Shown here: in pieces, positions 43,694-52,598 of the stretch
Position numbering within the stretch: the stretch's first letter is position 1
How the letters are laid out: every line of letters begins with the position of its first letter
Source of the DNA: CAZYIW01 sp964647705
GTDB taxonomy: Bacteria > Pseudomonadota > Gammaproteobacteria > PS1 > Pseudothioglobaceae
Direction: 5' to 3'
Length of the DNA stretch: 64,000 nucleotides
Assembly: GCA_964647705.1 (NCBI GenBank)
Contig: CAZYIW010000003.1
Span: 5,176 to 69,175 of the forward strand
Notes under the pieces: model-generated
The model's input: the letters and a program-made list of their open reading frames with translations, nothing else
What the model was told of the DNA's origin: nothing
Database searches by the model: none
Position numbers and translations under genes: made by a program

Positions 43694-44593
43694 ATGAACA
43701 AAAACGATTATTTAACCATTGATCAAGTTGTTGGCAATACACCTTTGGTGAAACTGCAACGACTCAATCCCAACCCGTCAAATGTAATCTTGCTCAAACT
43801 AGAAGGTAATAATCCTGCTGGTTCAGTCAAAGACCGTGCGGCACTTAATATGATTGAAAAGGCGCAATCTCGTGGAGAAATTACCCCAGGAGATACCTTA
43901 ATTGAGGCCACCAGTGGCAATACAGGTATTGCACTGGCAATGGTTGCAGCCATTAAAGGCTATAAGATGGTTTTAATCATGCCAGAAAATCTCTCGCAAG
44001 AAAGGCGAGATTCTATGGCAGCCTATGGTGCTGATCTAATCTTAGTGAGTGAAGAAGAAGGCATGGAAGGCGCAAGGGATCTGGCTGAGAAAATGCAGCG
44101 CCAAGGTAAAGGCAAACAATTGAATCAATTTGCCAATGAAGACAATCCCAATGCACATGTAAATGCCACAGCTGAAGAGATTTGGAGAGATACCAAGCAT
44201 CAAGTGACACATTTTGTTTCTGCCATGGGAACAACAGGCACAATAACCGGTGTCTCCAATGCATTAAAAGAAAAAAACAACCAAATTCAAATCATCGGTG
44301 TCCTCCCTGAAGACGGCGCACATATCCCAGGTATTCGCCGTTGGCCAAAAGAATACTTACCTGAGATTTTCGCCAAAGCAAAAGTTGATCAAACAATTGA
44401 TGTCTCACAACAAGCTTCAGAACAAACCGCAAGGGATTTGGCCAAAGTAGAGGGTGTTTTTGCCGGTATATCTTCTGGTGGTGCGGTAGCTGCAGCAATT
44501 GAATTATCTAAAACAATCAATGACGCCACCATTGTTACCATCATCCCCGATAGAGGTGATCGATACCTCTCAACGGGTCTGTTTTCAAAATAA
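43694..44593 (+). CDS. cysM: Cysteine synthase B
   Basis: CysM makes cysteine from O-acetylserine and sulfide or thiosulfate with PLP. The 299 residues contain VGNTPLVKLQRL, the PLP-lysine motif PAGSVKDRAALNMI, EATSGNTGIALAM, and GTTGTITGVS. The C-terminal IIPDRGDRYLSTGLF, with the Arg-Gly-Asp-Arg-Tyr ending, favours CysM over CysK. It follows thrC by 39 bases. Confidence 0.94.
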   Translation: MNKNDYLTIDQVVGNTPLVKLQRLNPNPSNVILLKLEGNNPAGSVKDRAALNMIEKAQSRGEITPGDTLIEATSGNTGIALAMVAAIKGYKMVLIMPENLSQERRDSMAAYGADLILVSEEEGMEGARDLAEKMQRQGKGKQLNQFANEDNPNAHVNATAEEIWRDTKHQVTHFVSAMGTTGTITGVSNALKEKNNQIQIIGVLPEDGAHIPGIRRWPKEYLPEIFAKAKVDQTIDVSQQASEQTARDLAKVEGVFAGISSGGAVAAAIELSKTINDATIVTIIPDRGDRYLSTGLFSK

Positions 44594-44614
44594 AAATTAA
44601 AAACACATTATGTC

Positions 44615-45907
44615 ATGAGTACTCGCGCGAAAATTTCTAAGCAAATACTCTATCAGCTGCCTAAAAATCCAAAAACCTACCTTTATATATTTCTATCAAC
44701 TTTAGTGAGTGTTTTGGCGATTGCTTTTTTTCTTGAGCTGGCTAACAACGCACAACACATCTTTAAAAAACTCAATAACTCAACACCCTACCTAACTCTG
44801 GTTTTAACACCCATAGTTTTTGCTGCAATTTTATATTTTGATAAAAAAACCACTGGTTTTATTGGTGGTAGTGGTATACCGCAACTGATTGCCGCCACCG
44901 ATTCACGCAATAGAGAAATTAGATTATTGCTTTTGTCTTTTAAGATTGCAATTAGTAAAATATTTCTAGTTGCACTTGCTGTTTTGACAGGTGCATCGGT
45001 TAGTTTTGGTGGGCCGAGTGTTCATGTTGGTGGTTCTATTTTTTATAATTTTTCTCACAAGATACAAATTAAGAAAAAACTATTTATTAATGCGATCATC
45101 GCCATGGGTGGTTCTGTTGGCCTTATTATGGCATTTAATGCGCCAATGGCTGGTTTTTTATTTGCTTTTGAGGAGATTGGTAGAAACCTCAAAAGACAAG
45201 CTTTAATTCTGATTGCAATCGTTGTTTTTATTGCATATTTGATTGGCAGTTTTTATCATGGCAATTCGCCATATTTTTCTGATCTTAATGATCTGTATTT
45301 TGACCTGCTAGATACTTGGAAGCTGTTGCCAATTATTCTAATTACCAGTGTTCTAGGTGCTATTTTTGCAAAGCTTGCCCTCTATTTAATCAAAACATTT
45401 GTGTTTTCAAAAAACACCAAAGTTATTATTTTTGCAATTATCTGTGGGTTAATTGTTGCACTTGTTAATGTGATAAACACCAATGCGTCTGGCTCTGGCG
45501 AAAAAGAGATTCTAATACTCTTATCTGGAGAAAAATTAGGCTATGAATTTATCCTTGCCAAATTCGTGGCTTCTTTGGCTTCGTTTGCATCAACAATTGC
45601 AGGTGGATTATTCATGACATCAATGTCCATAGGTGCGGCGATCGGCTCCGAATTAAGTAGTTTTTATCAACAAATCGATATCCAAATTTTGGTTTTATTT
45701 GGCATGATTTCATATTTGTCTGCAGTTATTCGCACCCCTTTAACTGCAGCTTTTCTAGTGCTGGAGATGACGCACTCATTAGAACTGATTCTCCCTGGCA
45801 TATTAATAGCATATGTCTCTGGTTATGTGTCTAAACAGATATCAGAAAAACCTATCTACGAAGCCTTGGCAGAAAATTATCTGTCTCAAACTAAAAATGC
45901 AGATTAA
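44615..45907 (+). CDS. ClC-family chloride channel/antiporter with altered gate
   Basis: ClC proteins move chloride or fluoride, often in exchange for protons. The 430 residues have about ten or more membrane helices. The selectivity loop GSGIP is intact (in GGSGIPQLIAA), the intracellular EE pair is present (LFAFEEIGRN), and the C-terminal Tyr region is kept (KPIYEALAE). In contrast, the GREGP gate motif reads FGGPSVHVGG, replacing the gating glutamate by Gly. In ClC-ec1, loss of that Glu uncouples transport. The end shares TTAA with convergent hemJ. Confidence 0.88.
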   Translation: MSTRAKISKQILYQLPKNPKTYLYIFLSTLVSVLAIAFFLELANNAQHIFKKLNNSTPYLTLVLTPIVFAAILYFDKKTTGFIGGSGIPQLIAATDSRNREIRLLLLSFKIAISKIFLVALAVLTGASVSFGGPSVHVGGSIFYNFSHKIQIKKKLFINAIIAMGGSVGLIMAFNAPMAGFLFAFEEIGRNLKRQALILIAIVVFIAYLIGSFYHGNSPYFSDLNDLYFDLLDTWKLLPIILITSVLGAIFAKLALYLIKTFVFSKNTKVIIFAIICGLIVALVNVINTNASGSGEKEILILLSGEKLGYEFILAKFVASLASFASTIAGGLFMTSMSIGAAIGSELSSFYQQIDIQILVLFGMISYLSAVIRTPLTAAFLVLEMTHSLELILPGILIAYVSGYVSKQISEKPIYEALAENYLSQTKNAD

Positions 45908-46329
45908 AACGGTTTGACAACCACAAGAATTACAACAGATATCAATATAAGTACGGGAAACTCATTGAACCATCGATAAAAAACATGAGTTTTTTCATTT
46001 TTATCAGCTGCAAACATCTTTACCAAGTAACCACAATAAAAATGATAAGCTATGAGTAGTGCAACTAGCAACAATTTTGCATGAAGCCAGCCTTGCTTTG
46101 CATAAGCTTCCCAAGCATAACTTTCAAGTAGCCAAATCCCTAACGCTGTTGCCAGAATAAAGCTTGGCATCATGATTCCTTTGTAGAGCTTTCTTTCCAT
46201 GATTTTAAACCTTTCAATACTGGCTTTATCATCACTCATGGCGTGATAAACAAACAACCTTGGCAGGTAAAAAAGCGCTGCAAACCAAGTAACAACAGTA
46301 ATGATATGAAAGGCCTTAATCCACAACAT
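45904..46329 (-). CDS. hemJ: HemJ-type protoporphyrinogen oxidase
   Basis: HemJ (UPF0093) oxidises protoporphyrinogen IX in bacteria lacking HemG or HemY. The 141 residues have four membrane helices and the family start WIKAFHIITVVTWFAALFYL, where the His in AFHI is essential in homologues, plus RLFVYHA and YRWFNEFPVLIL. ATG 46329 is chosen since homologues begin there; the frame extends to 46368. With hemA and hemC it gives three tetrapyrrole genes in this window. Confidence 0.9.
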   Translation of the reverse strand: MLWIKAFHIITVVTWFAALFYLPRLFVYHAMSDDKASIERFKIMERKLYKGIMMPSFILATALGIWLLESYAWEAYAKQGWLHAKLLLVALLIAYHFYCGYLVKMFAADKNEKTHVFYRWFNEFPVLILISVVILVVVKPF

Positions 46330-46411
46330 AAAAACTCCAAAAACATAGGTAATATCGCTTCTGACCATTATAGTAAAATAAATCCACGATTAACTAGCAT
46401 CTTCTTAAATC

Positions 46412-49400
46412 TTGAAGCAATATCGCGAAATTCCTTATAACTACACCTCTTTTTCAGATAAAGAAATTGTTTGTCGTTTTTTAGGTGATGAAGCTTGGGA
46501 GACACTCAATCAACTCAGAGAAAATCGCAATACGGGCCGAAGTGCTCGTATGCTGTTTGAGGTTTTGGGGGATATGTGGGTGGTCAACCGTAACCCATAT
46601 CTACAAGAAGATTTAATCAAAAATAAACGACGTTGGCAGCAACTCACTGAAGCGCTGTATTCTCGACTCAATCAAATCCGTTCTCGTGCCAATGGCAATC
46701 AAAAAGTTCTGGATTTGGTTAATATTACCGATCAAGCTGTAGATGGCTTTAAACATTGTTTAAGTGAGTTTAAAAACAACAAAAATCGTATTAAAAAAGC
46801 ACTACTAAAAGTCACACACAAAAACAACATCCGCTTTGATGCTCTTTCCCGTTCTTCACACTCTACCGATGCCACAGACTGGCGTGTGGAATATCCCGCT
46901 GTTGTAATCACCCCAGACACTGAAGATGAAATGACACAAATTATCAAAACTTGTATTGATTTGGGTCTTAGTATTATTCCGCGTGGTGGTGGTACTGGTT
47001 ATACAGGTGGCGCAGTCCCTTTGGACACACAAACGGCTATTATCAATACCGAAAAACTCAACTTTATTGATCCTATTAAAACACAATCTGGCATGAGTTC
47101 AGTTAATGTGGGAGCAGGGGTTATTACCCGCCGTGTCAGTGAACTGGCACAAGCCAACAACTTGGTTTTTGCAGTCGACCCTACCTCGCAAGATGCTTGC
47201 ACAATTGGTGGCAATGTGGCCATGAACGCTGGCGGCAAAAAAGCACTGCGTTGGGGCACGACAATCGACAACCTTTTGTCATGGAAGATGGTGATGCCAA
47301 ATGGCGATTGGCTAAGAGTCAAACGCCTTGAACACAACCAAGACAAAATTCAATTGCTTGAGAGTGTGAGTTTTCAACTCCATCATCTAAAAAGTGATGG
47401 AAAAACTCTAGCCAAAACTGAAACACTAACCATCAATACCGAAAACATGCGTAAGCACGGTTTAGGTAAAGATGTGACCAATAAATTTTTAGATGGATTA
47501 CCCGGAGTGCAAAAAGAAGGCTGTGATGGCTTAATCACTTCGGCAGAATTTATTCTGCATAAACCACTGGAGCATATCAATACCCTTTGTTTGGAGTTTT
47601 TCTCCCACGATCTTCACTACGCCACTACAGCAATTGTAGACATCAAAAACAGTGTTGATAACAATACCGATGTTGACTTGGTGGGCATGGAACATCTGGA
47701 CGCAAGATATATAAAGGCGGTTCATTATTCCACCAAAGCCAGTCGTGTGGAACAACCCAAAATGGTGTTGTTGATTGATATTAGTAGCCATAACCAATCT
47801 GCATTAGATCAACAAATAGAGCGAATCGAAAAAATCACCAGCGACAGAGAGGGGGAGTGCTTTGTGGCAAAACTGCCAGAAAAACGCCAACTGTTTTGGA
47901 AAGATCGTGCAAATACTGCCGCCATCGCAGAGCATACAAATGCTTTTAAGATTAATGAAGACGTGGTTATTCCTCTTAATAAATTGGCCGATTACAACGA
48001 TGGTATAGAGCGTATTAATATTGAGCTTTCTATTGAAAATAAAATACAAACTCTAGATGAGATCAAACTCTATCTATCCGGTGTTGAAGCGCCAAATAGC
48101 CTCGTTAGAAATAAGATCGATACAGCACTTAAACTGGCTGATAAAACCCGAAAGAAATGGCACAAATACTTGAGCTCATTAACTCAAGAAAAAACCTTTA
48201 AATCTATACAAATGGGTGAAAAAGTTATCTCTTATGTTGATGAGTTTGCCAAACCATTAGAAGGTCTACTTATTGGAGACACTTTCCTAGATCTACGCAA
48301 ACATATCCGCCAAATACATCAACAATATCGAGAACAACGTCTGTTTATTGCACTTCATATGCACGCAGGTGATGGCAATGTGCATACCAACATTCCGGTT
48401 CATTCGCACAACGTTGAGATGCTTCATCGCGCCGAATCGGTGGTTGACAATGTGATGTCCTTGGCACAAAACTTGGGTGGTGCGATCTCAGGCGAACATG
48501 GTATTGGTATTACCAAATACCAATACCTCTCAACAGAATTCAAACAAGCTTTTGTCAGTTATAAACAAAAAATAGATCCTAACAATCATTTTAATAAGCA
48601 TAAGCTGATGCCCGGCAGTGGTTTGGAAAATGCCTTTACCCCTTCTCTGCGTTTGGTAGAACAAGAAGCACTGATTCTTGAGAGCAGTGAAATTGGTGAA
48701 ATTAACGACATGGTAAAGTCTTGCTTGCGTTGTGGTAAATGTAAAGATGTATGTACCACACATGTACCTGAGGCGAATTTACTCTATTCTCCAAGAGACA
48801 AAATTATTGGCACTAACCTTATCTCAGAAGCGTTTCTGTATGAAGAACAAACCCGTCGAGGAATTTCTGTTGATCATTTCGATGAATATAACGATGTCGC
48901 AGATCATTGCACTATTTGCCATCGCTGTTCCAAGCCTTGTCCTGTTAATATCGACTTTGGCGATGTCTCTATTAAGATGAAGCACATTTTGCGCAGCCAA
49001 AACCAATACCAAAATAACATTGCTGGCAAAACCTCGATAGCTTATCTTAACATGACCAAACCTTGGCAAATCAGATGGACAAAAAAAATCTTGATTGACT
49101 GGGGTTATAAAGCACAACATTGGGCCAGTAAGATTTCCAAACCTTTGGTTAAAAAGCAACCCGACAAAACCGTGGGTAAACCCACTTTCTCTACTGAAGT
49201 TCTAACAGTCTTAGACAAACCACTGCCAGTGGATACAGGGCTTAAACCGCTAAGAGATCTTTTAGATATCAACGATGCTGGCACGGTACCGATTCTGGCA
49301 CACCCCGAAAAATCCAATGTCGATTCTCCCAGTGTGTTTTATTTTCCAGGTTGTGGTTCTGAAAGGCTTTATTCGCAGATTGCCCTAGCTTCAATTGCAC

Positions 49401-50104
49401 TTTTGTATCACCTGGGTGTGAAAGTGGTTTTACCACCAAGTTATTTGTGTTGTGGCTACCCACAAAACGCCAGTGGTGACACCAAAAAAGGCAAAGAAAT
49501 CTCCACCAACAATCGTGTGCTGTTTCACCGTATGGCCAACACGCTTAATTATTTAGACATCTCTCATGTTATTACCTCTTGTGGCACCTGTATTGACCAA
49601 TTGCTTACTTATGAACTTGGCGATATTTTCAAAAAATCGCAACTACTGGATATTCATGAATACCTTTTGTCTAACGACATCAAATTGGAAAACAATCAAG
49701 AACAATATCTTTATCATGCACCTTGTCACGATCCAATCAAATCCGCTCAATCAGAATCAGTCATCTCGCAGATTATTGGCTCACAAGTAACAGATAATGA
49801 TCGTTGTTGTGGTGAGGCGGGCTCTTTTGCTGTTGCCAGACCTGATATTGCCAAACAGGTTAAATTCAAAAAAGAAAACCAAATCAAACAACAATTAACT
49901 GCATTAACTGGCAAGCCCAAAGCCAAAGGTGGCATAAAAATGCTCACCACTTGCCCCGCTTGTAGACAAGGTCTGTCGCGTTATAAACCCGCTACTGGCA
50001 TTGAACCTATCTACCCAGTTGAAGTGCTTGCAAAGCAAATCTTGGGTAAGGATTGGCAGAAAGACTTTACTAATTCTGTGGCAATAGAAAAAGTGTTATT
50101 GTAA
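46412..50104 (+). CDS. DUF3683/FAD-linked oxidase/Fe-S (GlcD-GlcF-like) fusion
   Basis: A 1230-residue respiratory-type oxidoreductase, probably for a 2-hydroxy acid such as D-lactate or glycolate. It begins at TTG with the DUF3683 region (REIPYNYTSFSDKEIVCRFL), then a FAD-binding PCMH domain (about 150-380, RGGGTGYTGGAVPL), the FAD-oxidase C-terminal domain, two 4Fe-4S motifs (CLRCGKCKDVC near 770, CTICHRCSKPCP near 830) and two CCG domains (CCGYPQNASGD near 1012 and CCGEAGSFAVARP near 1131). It fuses functions that GlcD and GlcF supply separately in E. coli. Substrate is not readable from the sequence. Confidence 0.9.
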   Translation: MKQYREIPYNYTSFSDKEIVCRFLGDEAWETLNQLRENRNTGRSARMLFEVLGDMWVVNRNPYLQEDLIKNKRRWQQLTEALYSRLNQIRSRANGNQKVLDLVNITDQAVDGFKHCLSEFKNNKNRIKKALLKVTHKNNIRFDALSRSSHSTDATDWRVEYPAVVITPDTEDEMTQIIKTCIDLGLSIIPRGGGTGYTGGAVPLDTQTAIINTEKLNFIDPIKTQSGMSSVNVGAGVITRRVSELAQANNLVFAVDPTSQDACTIGGNVAMNAGGKKALRWGTTIDNLLSWKMVMPNGDWLRVKRLEHNQDKIQLLESVSFQLHHLKSDGKTLAKTETLTINTENMRKHGLGKDVTNKFLDGLPGVQKEGCDGLITSAEFILHKPLEHINTLCLEFFSHDLHYATTAIVDIKNSVDNNTDVDLVGMEHLDARYIKAVHYSTKASRVEQPKMVLLIDISSHNQSALDQQIERIEKITSDREGECFVAKLPEKRQLFWKDRANTAAIAEHTNAFKINEDVVIPLNKLADYNDGIERINIELSIENKIQTLDEIKLYLSGVEAPNSLVRNKIDTALKLADKTRKKWHKYLSSLTQEKTFKSIQMGEKVISYVDEFAKPLEGLLIGDTFLDLRKHIRQIHQQYREQRLFIALHMHAGDGNVHTNIPVHSHNVEMLHRAESVVDNVMSLAQNLGGAISGEHGIGITKYQYLSTEFKQAFVSYKQKIDPNNHFNKHKLMPGSGLENAFTPSLRLVEQEALILESSEIGEINDMVKSCLRCGKCKDVCTTHVPEANLLYSPRDKIIGTNLISEAFLYEEQTRRGISVDHFDEYNDVADHCTICHRCSKPCPVNIDFGDVSIKMKHILRSQNQYQNNIAGKTSIAYLNMTKPWQIRWTKKILIDWGYKAQHWASKISKPLVKKQPDKTVGKPTFSTEVLTVLDKPLPVDTGLKPLRDLLDINDAGTVPILAHPEKSNVDSPSVFYFPGCGSERLYSQIALASIALLYHLGVKVVLPPSYLCCGYPQNASGDTKKGKEISTNNRVLFHRMANTLNYLDISHVITSCGTCIDQLLTYELGDIFKKSQLLDIHEYLLSNDIKLENNQEQYLYHAPCHDPIKSAQSESVISQIIGSQVTDNDRCCGEAGSFAVARPDIAKQVKFKKENQIKQQLTALTGKPKAKGGIKMLTTCPACRQGLSRYKPATGIEPIYPVEVLAKQILGKDWQKDFTNSVAIEKVLL

Positions 50105-50162
50105 AATGCCTTTTCGATTAACTATCAACAACTTGAGAAGAAAAATTACACAAGGAGATAAA

Positions 50163-50612
50163 ATGAAAAAATTGTTCGCTATTCTAACTGCATTGAGCTC
50201 ATTTGCTGTGTTTGCAGGTGCAGATCAAATTGCCAACGAATTTAACAATTCATCAACGCCCGCTGAATTAGTCAAATCTGGTTGGGCAAGTAATGACGGT
50301 GGCAAAGGCTACAAGGTATTACAAGTGGTTGTCAAGGGCTCAGACAAAGCAGCTGAGCTTCATATCGATAACAACGGTAAAGCCATCAAAGCGTTTGATA
50401 ACCTAAAAACCACAGAACCAAACTTTGATGTTGACTATCTTATGATGGCCTCATTAGACGATTGGGCTGATATGGGTACAGGAGAATCAGGCCCAATGTA
50501 TCACATGACTTTTGGTGGTCTTTCGTTTGAAGGGCCAATGGGTGAAGCCATGAATAACATGGGACCATTTGCATCATTTCTAATCAATATTGGTAAAAAT
50601 ATCCAAAATTAA
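50163..50612 (+). CDS. Small secreted protein, possibly SCP2-like
   Basis: A 149-residue protein with a signal peptide (KKLFAILTALSSFAVFAGA). The mature part has a Gly-rich segment and a final block, GGLSFEGPMGEAMNNMGPFA, that resembles the sterol-carrier-protein-2-like fold ending. That comparison is weak; I do not assign a function. ATG 50163 follows AAGGAGA with good spacing, so the upstream frame from 50106 is rejected. It lies after the FAD/Fe-S oxidase and may be co-transcribed. Confidence 0.75.
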   Translation: MKKLFAILTALSSFAVFAGADQIANEFNNSSTPAELVKSGWASNDGGKGYKVLQVVVKGSDKAAELHIDNNGKAIKAFDNLKTTEPNFDVDYLMMASLDDWADMGTGESGPMYHMTFGGLSFEGPMGEAMNNMGPFASFLINIGKNIQN

Positions 50613-50622
50613 TTGGTCACGG

Positions 50623-50982
50623 TTAAGTGCAAGCGCTGTCGTTTGCACTGACATACACCCAGGCATTTTTGCCAGATTTTAACTTTCCTCTCACACGCTT
50701 ATAATCACTCACCTCATAGTTGTCGGATTGCTCCAACTCTTTGGCAGTAATTTCAAATACTTTTCCGACTACTTCATCAACGTCGTTACAAGTTTCAACT
50801 GCAATAGGATGATGTGTCTCACCACTGAGTAGCGTGACGCCTAAGTCTTTGATTTCTAACATCTCAAGCCGATAACCCAAAAGAGAATCATCCTTGCCCT
50901 TTAACTCTCTATCAAAAGTCTCAATTTGAACATCCACATTTTGTAATGTGCCATAAGAAAATAGCAGTTCGATTTTGCTCAT
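50623..50982 (-). CDS. Gamma-glutamylcyclotransferase-like protein
   Basis: A 119-residue protein with the AIG2/GGCT N-terminal motif LFSYGTLQN, which forms the nucleotide-like anion pocket, and the later acidic EVVGKVFEITAKELEQSDNYE, whose Glu corresponds to the acid residue of cyclotransferases. It would act on gamma-glutamyl amines or peptides, but many small members are uncharacterised. A 7-bp inverted repeat (AGTGCAA/TTGCACT, 50626-50649) overlaps its last codons. Confidence 0.78.
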   Translation of the reverse strand: MSKIELLFSYGTLQNVDVQIETFDRELKGKDDSLLGYRLEMLEIKDLGVTLLSGETHHPIAVETCNDVDEVVGKVFEITAKELEQSDNYEVSDYKRVRGKLKSGKNAWVYVSANDSACT

Positions 50983-50987
50983 TAATC

Positions 50988-51215
50988 TTATCTAGATTGG
51001 TTTTTATCCGTAACCATAATTTCACAACGAAGATCGAATTTACCTTTCGAAGGGTTTTGATCACTACACTCCCAAATAATTAAAGTGTGCAGCTCAACTT
51101 CCAACTCTTGCATCAGCTCTGCCTCAGTTTTGAATGTAGAATCGATATTATGCATACTGGCAAAACACACATTTGAGGCAAAAAACAAAAGTAAAAGTTT
51201 TAACAAATGTTTCAT
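50988..51215 (-). CDS. Small exported protein, unknown
   Basis: Not recognised. The 75 residues have a clear signal peptide (KHLLKLLLLFFASNVCFAS) and a short mature domain with two cysteines (in IWECSDQN and DLRCEIM) that could form a disulfide. It lies 5 bases upstream of the GGCT-like gene, so the two may be co-transcribed. Confidence 0.6.
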   Translation of the reverse strand: MKHLLKLLLLFFASNVCFASMHNIDSTFKTEAELMQELEVELHTLIIWECSDQNPSKGKFDLRCEIMVTDKNQSR

Positions 51216-51282
51216 TTTTTAAGTGTTTATTTTATGCATTAATCACATGATAGACCTAAAAATCTGCTTTGGCAAGGCATAT

Positions 51283-51300
51283 AAAAATTGAGAAATTTTT
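51283..51300 (-). terminator. Weak A/T hairpin after the M16 pair
   Basis: AAAAATT (51283-51289) and AATTTTT (51294-51300) form an all-A/T stem 9 bases beyond the M16 stop on the minus strand. Too weak to be certain. Confidence 0.3.
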
Positions 51301-51308
51301 AAAATGGC

Positions 51309-52598
51309 TTATTTTTGCCGACCAACCGTCAAAATTACCAGTTTTTCGGTATCAATTAGCCTGTCGTAGGCTTTTTGGATATTCTGAGCACTAATATCCT
51401 TGATTTTATCGGTAAAACTCGACAAATAATCCAGTGGCAGATCGTAAAAGCCAATAATAGAGAGGTAAGTGAGGATATTGGCGTTACTGGCAAGCTCTAG
51501 AGCAAAGCCACCAATGATGTTGTCCTTACCATCTTGTAGTTTTTGCGCATCAATTGGATTTTTTAAGAAATTTTCAAGTGTTTCTATTGTAATTTTTTTG
51601 GCTTTTTCGGCTTGTTCATTCTTGGTCTGTAGCTTAATCACAAAAAAACCATTCGACACCATTTTAGTAAAGTAACTATAGGCTGAATATGCCAAACCTC
51701 TTTTCTCTCGCACTTCATCGGTCACAATTGAAGTTAACCCGCTACCGCCAAAAATATGGTTACCTAAATACAATGGATAATAGTCTGGATGCAAGCGATT
51801 AACACCCGTTTGACCAATTAACAGATGGGTTTGTTCAGATGGAAACTCGATATGATGATTGTTTGCCTGTGTTAAAGGTTGAACCATGGGGTTCTTGTCT
51901 GGTTTTTGCCCAATTCTCAGCCCATGAGAGATTTGTCTTGCCACTTGTTTGGCCTGCATCTTGGTAATATCGCCCACCAAAGCAATGGTTAGGTTTTTGG
52001 CTACATAATATTTTTGGTAATGCGCACGAACCTGATCAATGTCAAGAGAAGATACAGATTCCATAGTGCCAATTTTAGGATTGCCGTAAGGGTGCTGAGC
52101 AAATACATCTTTATCAAATGCCAATGACGCAACACTCGCAGGTGATTGTTTAGCCGCCTCAATTGCGCGAAGCGTTTGCTTTTTTTCACGGTTTAGATAG
52201 TGCCTTTTAAACACCGGTTGAGTCACAACCTCAGTGAATGTATCTAAGGCTTTTTTCATAATTTTTGGGCGTGTGAGGGTACGCATGGAAACAATGGCCA
52301 TGTCTTTTAAAGATTCAGTCGAAAATTGTGCACCAACGGATTCAAATGCTTGTATGATCTGTTCTTCGTTTTTGTATTGAGTGGCTGTACCAATCAGTGT
52401 GTTGGTGATGGTAGCCAAACCAAAATTTTCTCCATCTCTTGAAGAGGCGCCATCAAAATTGAGTTGCACATCAAGCATTGGCAGACCTTTGGTTTGGGCG
52501 AAAAGAACCTTGGCGCCCTCAGGGGTTGTCCAGTATTGGATATTCAGATCCGCACGGGCCGTAGAAACCAGTAATAACAACAAAAATACAACTCTCAC
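51309..52598 (-). CDS. M16-family peptidase-like protein, non-catalytic partner
   Basis: A 429-residue M16 protein with an N-terminal signal peptide (to about Ala16). The zinc motif HxxEH is absent at the expected place (NFGLATITNTLIG), while the C-terminal substrate-binding R/Y motif is kept (REKRGLAYSAYSYF). This is the usual profile of the inactive partner of a heterodimeric M16 protease. It overlaps the active partner by 4 bases. Confidence 0.9.
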   Translation of the reverse strand: MRVVFLLLLLVSTARADLNIQYWTTPEGAKVLFAQTKGLPMLDVQLNFDGASSRDGENFGLATITNTLIGTATQYKNEEQIIQAFESVGAQFSTESLKDMAIVSMRTLTRPKIMKKALDTFTEVVTQPVFKRHYLNREKKQTLRAIEAAKQSPASVASLAFDKDVFAQHPYGNPKIGTMESVSSLDIDQVRAHYQKYYVAKNLTIALVGDITKMQAKQVARQISHGLRIGQKPDKNPMVQPLTQANNHHIEFPSEQTHLLIGQTGVNRLHPDYYPLYLGNHIFGGSGLTSIVTDEVREKRGLAYSAYSYFTKMVSNGFFVIKLQTKNEQAEKAKKITIETLENFLKNPIDAQKLQDGKDNIIGGFALELASNANILTYLSIIGFYDLPLDYLSSFTDKIKDISAQNIQKAYDRLIDTEKLVILTVGRQK

